A stretch of DNA of 64,000 nucleotides. It comes from Exiguobacterium alkaliphilum 12/1 (GTDB lineage Bacteria > Bacillota > Bacilli > Exiguobacteriales > Exiguobacteriaceae). Positions 58,550 through 64,000 of the stretch are shown in pieces. The position numbers and the translations under genes are program-made. How positions within the stretch are numbered: position 1 is the stretch's first letter; each line of letters starts with the position of its first letter. The stretch is taken from the NCBI RefSeq assembly GCF_000714435.1, contig NZ_JJMW01000008.1, forward strand, positions 38,748-102,747. Reading direction: 5' to 3'. The notes below the pieces were generated by a model, which had not been told where the DNA came from, ran no database searches, and saw only the letters and a list, made by a program, of their open reading frames with translations.

Positions 58550-59785
58550 ATGAATGAAGAGCAACGTTTGTCTCGCGTCGAACGACGGAAGCGAGAGCTT
58601 GAGCTTGAACAGGCTGAAGCTGAGCGACAACATAAAGATAATGACAGTCATGACCAAGGCGAAGATTCGCCCGTAGAGTCGGAAAACCGAACCGAGGAGT
58701 CAGAGCATCCGTTCTTGACCCAAGACGAACGACACTCGCCGAATCAGAGCCAGCAAGGCAAAAATCAACAAGGGCGTGATCGAAAGAAGACGGTGCGGAC
58801 GCCGAAACCGAAATGGCGGTTGCCGCTCGGGAAAGGCTCGAAACGCAAACGGGAAGCGCGGGACCAAAAAGCGCACTCGGCTGAAGCGAAACGCCGTGAA
58901 CCGAGACGGGACACACCGCCGCCGCGTGAACAGCCGCCGAAAGAAAAGCGGAAGCGCCGCGGTTGGAAAGGGAAGGCGGCTCTTCTCTTATTGCTCGTTA
59001 CGGTAATTGTCGGCTATATGGCGACGAATCCGTTCACGTTCCTCGTCATGGGCAGCGACGCCCGGGTCGGTGAATCGCTCTCGGGTTCTCGGACGGATTC
59101 GCTTCAACTGATTGAATTCGTCCCCCGTTCGCGGACGGTGCAAAACGTCTCGATTCCACGCGATACGTATACGGCAATCCCGTGTGAACCGGACCGTGAA
59201 GGGGATAAGATTACCCATGCCTTCGCCTATGGTGGCGCGACGTGTACGGTCGGAGCGGTCGAAGGGTTGACCGAGGCGTCCGTCGACGGGCAAATCGTCA
59301 TCACGTTCGAGACGTTCATGGAGTTGATTGACACGGTCGGTGGCGTCAATGTGACGGCGACCCATTCGTTCAGCGAGAAAGGATTTAACCAAACGTATGA
59401 GTACACGGAAGGCGTCTCCTACTCGATGGATGGCGACATGGCTCTCGCCTATGCACGCCACCGGAAATCCGATACGGACGGGGCGAGGTCGAGTCGCCAA
59501 ACGGAAGTGATGACGGCCGTGGCCGACAAGCTGGCGAGTCCATCGGGATGGACGAAGATTCCTGCGACGTACCGCTTTATGAAAGACGAGATGGGACTCG
59601 AGATGAACCCGCTCCAGATGGCATCCGTCGGCTTGACGATGCTCCTCCGACCGGACGTCAACAAGATGCAAGTCGAAGGGCAGGACGCCTATATCAATAA
59701 CGTCTACTACTATCAGCCGAACGAGGAGAGTGTACAAGCGATTCGGGACGCGCTCGACTTAACGTTATGGGGAACTGTCAGATAA
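58550..59785 (+). CDS. LytR-CpsA-Psr (LCP) family protein with long charged cytoplasmic tail
   Basis: 411 residues from ATG 58550 (AAAGGTAGAGG upstream). About 135 N-terminal residues are highly charged and coiled (EEQRLSRVERRKRELELEQAEAERQ, then proline- and lysine-rich). One membrane helix follows (AALLLLLVTVIVGYMATN), then the LCP domain: LVMGSDAR, SRTDSLQLI, SIPRDTYTAI, LIDTVGGVNV, AYARHRKSDTDGARSSRQTE. The unusual long cytoplasmic part sets it apart from the LCP protein at 1.65 kb and may bind a partner. Confidence 0.9.
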   Translation: MNEEQRLSRVERRKRELELEQAEAERQHKDNDSHDQGEDSPVESENRTEESEHPFLTQDERHSPNQSQQGKNQQGRDRKKTVRTPKPKWRLPLGKGSKRKREARDQKAHSAEAKRREPRRDTPPPREQPPKEKRKRRGWKGKAALLLLLVTVIVGYMATNPFTFLVMGSDARVGESLSGSRTDSLQLIEFVPRSRTVQNVSIPRDTYTAIPCEPDREGDKITHAFAYGGATCTVGAVEGLTEASVDGQIVITFETFMELIDTVGGVNVTATHSFSEKGFNQTYEYTEGVSYSMDGDMALAYARHRKSDTDGARSSRQTEVMTAVADKLASPSGWTKIPATYRFMKDEMGLEMNPLQMASVGLTMLLRPDVNKMQVEGQDAYINNVYYYQPNEESVQAIRDALDLTLWGTVR

Positions 59786-59864
59786 TTTTGCGAAACGGGT
59801 TTGATTCCATGGCGAAAGAGGAATTTTAATCAAATGAACTACTCTTTTGAGGAGGGAAATTTGA

Positions 59865-60569
59865 ATGAAAGTCTTAGTCATTGGAGCAACCGGCAAGATC
59901 GGAAGACGCGTCTTGAAAAGTTTGGCGAAAACTCACCAAGTGACCGCTTTAATTCGTTATCCTGAACTGCAAGCAGAGTACGAGAAGATGGGTGCGCGCG
60001 TGCTGACTGTCGATGTCGAGAAAGAACTCGACAAGAAGATTCACGAAGCGACGTCCGGACAAGACGCGGTCATCATCGCCGCGACGGCTGGTGCCGACGG
60101 GTCGAGTAAGGAAATCGAACTGCTCGATCGAAATGTCGCCATGAAAGCGATCGACGCAGCGAAGAAAGAGCGTGTCCGTCACGTCGTCTTGCTCAGCGCA
60201 TACGGTGCCGATCAACCGGACGCCGCCCCGAAAGAACTGTTTAACTTTTTGTCAGCCAACAACGCAGCCGATGAGTATATCGAACATAGCGGTTTAAACT
60301 ATACGATCATTTGCCCAGTGACCATTGTCGATGGAGCCGGTAAAGGCTCGATTGAAGCGTCTGAAGACTTGAACGACCCGAACGGTGCGACGATTTCTGA
60401 GACGGATGTCGCCACGGTGATTGCTGCCTCGCTCGACAATCGCGGTTTGTATGGCCGCCGAATTGAAATCATGTCCGGCAGTACCCCAATCAATGAGGCG
60501 CTTGACTTTGATAGTCGCGGCGAGGCTGCGACGGCAGGACGGACGACGCTTCGTCGGCCACAACGATAA
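59865..60569 (+). CDS. NAD(P)-binding SDR-like protein (YwnB/YhfK type)
   Basis: 234 residues with AGGAGGG upstream. Atypical SDR: VIGATGKIGRRVLKSLAKTHQVTALIRYPE at the N-terminus, DAVIIAATAGADG, RHVVLLSAYGADQPDAAP, and a substrate loop LNYTIICPVTIVDGAGKGSIE. It lacks the YxxxK catalytic pair, as in the NmrA-like/HSCARG sensor group, so it may be an NADPH-sensing protein or a reductase. A PspC gene follows by 18 bases, probably same transcript. Confidence 0.85.
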   Translation: MKVLVIGATGKIGRRVLKSLAKTHQVTALIRYPELQAEYEKMGARVLTVDVEKELDKKIHEATSGQDAVIIAATAGADGSSKEIELLDRNVAMKAIDAAKKERVRHVVLLSAYGADQPDAAPKELFNFLSANNAADEYIEHSGLNYTIICPVTIVDGAGKGSIEASEDLNDPNGATISETDVATVIAASLDNRGLYGRRIEIMSGSTPINEALDFDSRGEAATAGRTTLRRPQR

Positions 60570-60587
60570 AGGGAGGAATGTGATTTG

Positions 60588-60806
60588 ATGGAACGTAAAC
60601 TATATAAAGACCCGTCTGATCAAATGATTGCCGGGGTCTGTTCCGGCTTAGGGAAATATCTCGGTGTCGATGTGACACTCATGCGTATCATCTTCGTTGC
60701 GCTGGCGCTGTTCGGCGGACCGGGGATCCTCATCTATATCGTCTTGGCTATCGTCATGAAAAAACCGCCTTCAGAGTATGAGGCGGAGCAAGAGAGCCGT
60801 TATTAA
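60588..60806 (+). CDS. PspC domain protein
   Basis: 72 residues from ATG 60588 (GGGAGGA upstream). The PspC signature is complete: KLYKDPSDQMIAGVCSGLGKYLGVDVTLMRIIFVALALFGGPGILIYIVLAIVMKK-like, split across the protein. It is a small membrane protein linked to envelope-stress responses. It follows the SDR gene closely and is closed by a terminator. Confidence 0.93.
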   Translation: MERKLYKDPSDQMIAGVCSGLGKYLGVDVTLMRIIFVALALFGGPGILIYIVLAIVMKKPPSEYEAEQESRY

Positions 60807-60807
60807 C

Positions 60808-60840
60808 TAACAGGCTGACCCGTCGCGGTCAGCCTGTTTT
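60808..60840. terminator. bidirectional terminator
   Basis: AACAGGCTGACC / GGTCAGCCTGTT around CGTCGC, TT after it, between convergent genes. Confidence 0.9.
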
Positions 60841-61697
60841 CATGTCTCGAGATAGAGCGTGTAAGTGCCCACGAACGTCTCACGTGGAGGCAAGAGCTGC
60901 ATGTCCTCTTTCTGACGGATGTCTTTCCGGTGACCGGTATAGTCAGCGTGCCCGAACCAAGGCTCAAGGCAGACGAATGGCGCATCTGACTTCGGTGGCG
61001 ACCAAATGCCGAAATGGGTGAACGCCGGGCATTCCATGACGATGGCGCTGCCTGAAGGCTCGTGACGTAGTGCCGCATAATCGACATTCTCGAAAATCAA
61101 GGCGTCCTGGTCGAACAATTGGTGGGTGAGGGGAATGTAGCGCCGATCCCCGAGCGGTTGATATGCCCCGGTCAAATACGGCCCTTCGAGCAGGAGACGG
61201 TCGAGCGTCCGCGACGTCCCGAAATCGATCGTATAATCTTCGAACGTTCCACCCGCGAACGGGGTGTTGAACGCGGGATGACCGCCGATGCTAAACGGGA
61301 GAATGACGTCGCCGGGGTTATGAACGCGATAGGTGATGGAGAGCTCTTGACCAATCAAACGGTATGCGATTTGAAGCGTGAAGGTGAACGGATAATGGTT
61401 CCGCGTCTCGGCAGAGTCTCGTAGTTCAAAGAGGGCGTGCGTATCAGATGAATCAATCAAATCGAAGTGTGCATCGCGCGCGAACCCGTGTTGACTCATC
61501 GTGTAAGTCGATCCGTCGTAGCGGTAGCAGTCGTCAAGCAAGCGGCCGACGAACGGGAAGAGGATTGGGGCTTGGCGTCCCCAGTAGGTCGGGTCGCCTT
61601 GCCAGAGAAGTTCGGTCCCGTCTACTTGCCAGCTCGTCATCTCGGCGCCGTGTGCTTTCAGCGTGACGCGTACGTTTTTATTTTGGAGAGATATCAT
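60840..61697 (-). CDS. aldose 1-epimerase family protein (LacX-like)
   Basis: 285 residues from ATG 61697, with AAAGGAG upstream; the longer frame above has no site and overlaps the next gene. Galactose-mutarotase fold: GAEMTSWQVDGTELLWQGDPTYWGRQAPILFPFVGRL, SQHGFARDAHF with the catalytic His and Arg, and GGHPAFNTPF with the second His. The LacX-like subgroup acts on unknown sugars, perhaps hexose phosphates. Confidence 0.9.
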   Translation of the reverse strand: MISLQNKNVRVTLKAHGAEMTSWQVDGTELLWQGDPTYWGRQAPILFPFVGRLLDDCYRYDGSTYTMSQHGFARDAHFDLIDSSDTHALFELRDSAETRNHYPFTFTLQIAYRLIGQELSITYRVHNPGDVILPFSIGGHPAFNTPFAGGTFEDYTIDFGTSRTLDRLLLEGPYLTGAYQPLGDRRYIPLTHQLFDQDALIFENVDYAALRHEPSGSAIVMECPAFTHFGIWSPPKSDAPFVCLEPWFGHADYTGHRKDIRQKEDMQLLPPRETFVGTYTLYLET

Positions 61698-61772
61698 GTG
61701 GTGTGCTCCTTTTGTATGGATATGATAAGTTAAGTGTAGAGAATGCATCGCAAAGACGACAAGGGGTAAATG

Positions 61773-62324
61773 ATGAGAATTCATAAACTATTCATAGGAC
61801 TGATTATGCTGGCGCTAATAGGCGGCCTGGCGTATAAAGGGTATGGCGAATATCAGGCGAGTCAACAGCCCGAACCGATGAGCATCAACGGTGACACGTC
61901 TGTTCTAGGGGGGCTCGAGATTGGCCAACGCGCGCCTGACTTTACGCTCGGCACGGTCGACGGGGCAACCGTCTCGCTCTCTGACTATGTCGGCGAGCAG
62001 GTCGTCTTAAACTTTTGGGCGACGTGGTGCCCGCCGTGTCGTGAGGAACTGCCGGAACTCATTACGTTCGGTGAAGAGACCGGGATCCCGGTCCTCGGAA
62101 TCAACGTCACAAAAAACGAACGACGCGGCCAAGCCGACGTTGAAGCGTTTCTAAAAGAAGTGCCCGTCAGTTTCCCGGTCCTGTTGGATGAAGCGGGTAC
62201 TGTCGAGAAGACGTATCGCGTCGTCGCGCTCCCGACGACGTATGTGATTGGCCCGGACGGTGTCGTGACGGCGAAACAAGTCGGTCCCGTCGACTTCGAT
62301 TGGTTGCACGACCAGACGAACTGA
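61773..62324 (+). CDS. resA: thioredoxin-like thiol-disulfide oxidoreductase (ResA/TlpA family)
   Basis: 183 residues from ATG 61773 (AAGGGG six bases upstream; ATG 61770 adjacent). One N-terminal signal-anchor helix (KLFIGLIMLALIGGLAYKGY) leads to an extracytoplasmic thioredoxin fold with the active site NFWATWCPPCREEL (WCPPC) and cis-proline VALPTTYVIGPDG. It matches ResA, which reduces apocytochrome c thiols, or a related membrane thioredoxin. No ccd or res genes follow, so the ResA assignment is not certain. Confidence 0.85.
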   Translation: MRIHKLFIGLIMLALIGGLAYKGYGEYQASQQPEPMSINGDTSVLGGLEIGQRAPDFTLGTVDGATVSLSDYVGEQVVLNFWATWCPPCREELPELITFGEETGIPVLGINVTKNERRGQADVEAFLKEVPVSFPVLLDEAGTVEKTYRVVALPTTYVIGPDGVVTAKQVGPVDFDWLHDQTN

Positions 62325-62330
62325 ACAGAC

Positions 62331-62366
62331 AAAAGCAGACTGGGACGGGCCGGTCTGCTTTTGTTA
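62331..62366. terminator. bidirectional terminator
   Basis: AAAAGCAGAC / GTCTGCTTTT around a 12-base loop, with T and A tails, between convergent genes. Confidence 0.85.
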
Positions 62367-62570
62367 CTTTTTATAATGTTGTTTAATCAATGCGTCAAAA
62401 TTCGGTGTCATGTCTTCTTCGAGATAATAGTGGTGATTGTCTCGGATGATGGTATCGCCAACTCGTGCTTCTGATGGCAAGAATCGTCTAGGGATAAAGC
62501 TCGAGCCGTTATTCCAACGTAACACGGCATATTTCCCTTCGACTCGCACCAACGTGCCATACTTGATCAT
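62364..62570 (-). CDS. small hypothetical protein, SH3-like
   Basis: 68 residues with GAGGAGG upstream. Beta-rich and basic: KYGTLVRVEGKYAVLRWNNGSSFIPRRFLPSEARVGDTII resembles short OB/SH3-like proteins such as DUF3006, though the match is not certain. No membrane segment. Transcribed alone, ends at a shared terminator. Confidence 0.68.
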   Translation of the reverse strand: MIKYGTLVRVEGKYAVLRWNNGSSFIPRRFLPSEARVGDTIIRDNHHYYLEEDMTPNFDALIKQHYKK

Positions 62571-62725
62571 GCCTCTTCCTCCTCAACGAACAGCTTTCTG
62601 TCTCTTTTATTCTTATAGAGTGTATTCCCACATTCCACAAAACCTACACATATTTGCATCGGTCTGCACAAAAGCGTAGAATGGACGAATTCAGAGAAAA
62701 TGTGAAGAAAGTTTGAAGAAAACGC

Positions 62726-62754
62726 TTTCTTTTTAGAAAAGTTTCTTCTATAAT
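62726..62754 (+). promoter_or_regulatory. promoter of the 34-residue membrane peptide
   Basis: TTTCTT at 62726-62731 and perfect TATAAT at 62749-62754 with 17-base spacing. AACGCTTT overlapping the -35 recalls a cre core but misses two end positions. Confidence 0.6.
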
Positions 62755-62804
62755 AAAACCACGGGGTGATTATGACGAATTTGTGAACAATGGGGGTATG
62801 GTCA

Positions 62805-62909
62805 ATGTTTTCAACAGCCATGATAGGGATGCTTGCACTCGCAGGCGCGACGGTTTTTGGGATTGACCGTATGTTCACGGTCCGTTCAGAACGCGTCACA
62901 AAGAAATAG
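62805..62909 (+). CDS. 34-residue membrane peptide
   Basis: ATG 62805 follows GGGGGT by about seven bases. The product starts MFSTAMIGMLALAGATVFG and ends IDRMFTVRSERVTKK: one membrane helix and a basic cytoplasmic tail, a common design for small regulatory or toxin-like membrane peptides. It has its own promoter and a strong terminator 15 bases after the stop, so it is a complete transcription unit. No homologue recognised. Confidence 0.55.
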   Translation: MFSTAMIGMLALAGATVFGIDRMFTVRSERVTKK

Positions 62910-62924
62910 TTCTACATAGGGGGG

Positions 62925-62960
62925 ATCGCAACGTCTTGGGGAGACGTTGCGATTTTTTTG
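62925..62960 (+). terminator. terminator of the 34-residue peptide unit
   Basis: ATCGCAACGTCT and AGACGTTGCGAT form a perfect 12-bp stem around TGGGG, followed by seven T residues. Confidence 0.93.
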
Positions 62961-63761
62961 TTAATAATCTTGTCGGCGGGCTTCGCGTTCTTGCATCTTT
63001 TGTTCGACATGTTTACGGTTCCGTTCGTGGACACGATCGAAGAAGGCGTGTCTTGGCCAAAGTGGGGACCATACGCGCTCTTCGGGCAACGCTAAAATAT
63101 ATTCCTCGGCAGCGCTCAGTCGTTCAATCATCTTGCTTCGGTCGTCGCAGACGTCGCCATGGCCCGGGACGAGCCAGCGGATTTCATGCTCGTACACGGC
63201 GGTCTGTAACGTCTGCAACGAATTGACGTACGCTTCGGCGTCGTGTTCGATAAACGGCGGCTCGATATTCGATCCGTAGTCTCCACAGATGAGAAGTTTC
63301 AGCGGTTCGACGACGAGCGACAGATGCGTCGAGTCGTGACCTGGCGTCAAATAGAACGTGATTGGCGTCGCACCGAGCTCGAGCGTACCGTCTTCGGCGA
63401 TGATGAGGTCGACGTTTGGCTTTTGAATCGGTCGGTCGATATAGTTTTGTTCATAAAACGATTGGATTTCTTGAAGCTGTTCGTCCGAGTTCGTCTCGAC
63501 GAACGCCCGTGAGGCGATGACGGTTGCATCCGGAAATGCATAGGCACCAATCAAATGGTCGTAATGATGGTGCGTATAGATGACGTATAGCTTTTTCCCG
63601 TCGCGAGTCAGCTCGATGTCTCGGCGAATCATGGCGACTTCTTCCGGCAGCCAGTTCGGGTCAACTAAAATGAGGCTTTCCTCCGTATGAATCAATGTCG
63701 ATGTCGTACGCATGAGCGCACTTTCATATACGGTGAACGATTGTAAGCGAACTTGAATCAC
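62961..63761 (-). CDS. metallo-beta-lactamase fold hydrolase
   Basis: 266 residues from GTG 63761, with GGAGGG eight bases upstream. The metal motif is YTHHHYDHLIGA (HxHxDH pattern as HHHYDH), with further ligands in TPGHDSTHLSL, CGDYG and VPGHGDV. The family covers glyoxalase II, RNase Z and lactonase types. A C-terminal basic tail (ERNRKHVEQKMQEREARRQDY) is unusual and may be a coiled coil. Substrate unknown. Confidence 0.9.
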   Translation of the reverse strand: MIQVRLQSFTVYESALMRTTSTLIHTEESLILVDPNWLPEEVAMIRRDIELTRDGKKLYVIYTHHHYDHLIGAYAFPDATVIASRAFVETNSDEQLQEIQSFYEQNYIDRPIQKPNVDLIIAEDGTLELGATPITFYLTPGHDSTHLSLVVEPLKLLICGDYGSNIEPPFIEHDAEAYVNSLQTLQTAVYEHEIRWLVPGHGDVCDDRSKMIERLSAAEEYILALPEERVWSPLWPRHAFFDRVHERNRKHVEQKMQEREARRQDY

Positions 63762-63830
63762 GGCGCATCCCTCCTCTTGAATCTATCTACCTTTTCCCGA
63801 ATTCAAGCGACGTATGCGTTATCGTGGTAA

Positions 63831-63862
63831 ACAAAAAGCAGGAAGTCCGAAGACTTCCTGCT
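63831..63862 (-). terminator. terminator of the tRNA-Gly transcript
   Basis: GCAGGAAGTC / GACTTCCTGC around CGAA, with five A residues on the left giving a T tail on the minus strand. Confidence 0.9.
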
Positions 63863-63926
63863 CGTTGCATGATGTGCACCATGCGGGTTATGTGTGCGAG
63901 TCGATTCTCGCGTATATGTCGATAGT

Positions 63927-64000
63927 TGGAGCGGGTGAAGAGAATCGAACTCTCGTCATCAGCTTGGAAGGCTGAGGTTTTACCATTAAACTACACCCGC
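63927..64000 (-). tRNA. tRNA-Gly (anticodon TCC)
   Basis: 74 bases on the minus strand: acceptor GCGGGTG / CACCCGC, anticodon stem TCAGC / GCTGA with loop CTTCCAA (anticodon TCC, reading GGA and GGG), T arm GAGAG-TTCGATT-CTCTT. The CCA end is encoded (TCCA). G1 is the last base of the window, so upstream tRNAs in the same transcript may lie beyond it. A terminator follows about 65 bases downstream. Confidence 0.93.

Noticed and set aside
62567..62899. Minus-strand frame of 110 residues
   Set aside because: It covers a promoter and the peptide ORF on the other strand and has no ribosome site; composition is not protein-like.

Overview
The window looks like a chromosomal segment of a low-GC-lineage Gram-positive bacterium (Bacillota, class Bacilli), most likely Exiguobacterium or a close relative. 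The basis is Bacillus-type sigma-A promoters and GGAGG ribosome binding sites, lysine (L-box) riboswitches, CcpA (cre) and Fur boxes, the acetylase-type dap cluster, two LCP wall-assembly proteins, and a coding GC content slightly above 50 %. The genus assignment is inference; the class assignment is well supported. Most genes are ordinary housekeeping or environmental genes, tightly packed and separated by strong intrinsic terminators, many of them shared by convergent genes.

Layout. 0-5.2 kb: end of nagA, nagB, an LCP protein, the GntR regulator NagR, an AlaX-type tRNA editing protein and a GNAT protein. 5.2-13.5 kb: lysine/diaminopimelate region with promoter, lysine riboswitch, terminator, lysC-asd-dapA-dapB-dapH, then ilvE-alr-lysA. 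13.5-18 kb: a lipoprotein, a nitroreductase, two tiny ORFs, a gamma-carbonic-anhydrase-like protein, adenine deaminase and a small conserved protein. 18-20 kb: a second lysine riboswitch ahead of an NhaC-type transporter. 20-27.6 kb: an orphan OppA-type lipoprotein, an APC permease, a PAS-GGDEF-EAL protein with a degenerate GGDEF motif, rocD, and the paired fluoride channel genes crcB1-crcB2.

27.6-32.7 kb is the mobile, metal-resistance part. A complete IS1182-like element (27589-29437) lies between crcB2 and a small zinc-ribbon gene. Beyond it are a CadC-like ArsR repressor and a CadA-type P-ATPase, separated by a 389-bp decayed insertion element. That element carries a transposase tail and a long palindrome, and a 26-bp hairpin is repeated on both its sides. 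The ATPase promoter has an ArsR-type inverted repeat at its start point.

32.7-46 kb: an output-less sensor-like membrane protein, a GH13 glycosidase, a second membrane PAS-GGDEF-EAL protein, YitT, DUF1232, an M29 aminopeptidase, an esterase, a self-regulated TetR-SMR-SMR efflux operon, tRNA-Val, DUF554 and proC. 46-57 kb: yidD, an alanine/glycine symporter, a K+ channel, a CYP152-type P450, several enzymes, and a divergent Fur-controlled pair (siderophore ATPase and YumC-like ferredoxin reductase). 57-64 kb: a candidate CcpA-controlled small RNA, a second LCP protein, SDR, PspC, aldose epimerase and thioredoxin-like genes, a 34-residue membrane peptide unit, an MBL hydrolase and tRNA-Gly.

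The most interesting signals are the two lysine riboswitches linking biosynthesis and transport, the internal beta-subunit start inside lysC, the candidate small RNA at 57.3 kb with two cre boxes and C-rich anti-Shine-Dalgarno segments, the hairpin-flanked element splitting the cad region, and the 34-residue peptide unit. No CRISPR array, prophage or conventional defence island was seen.
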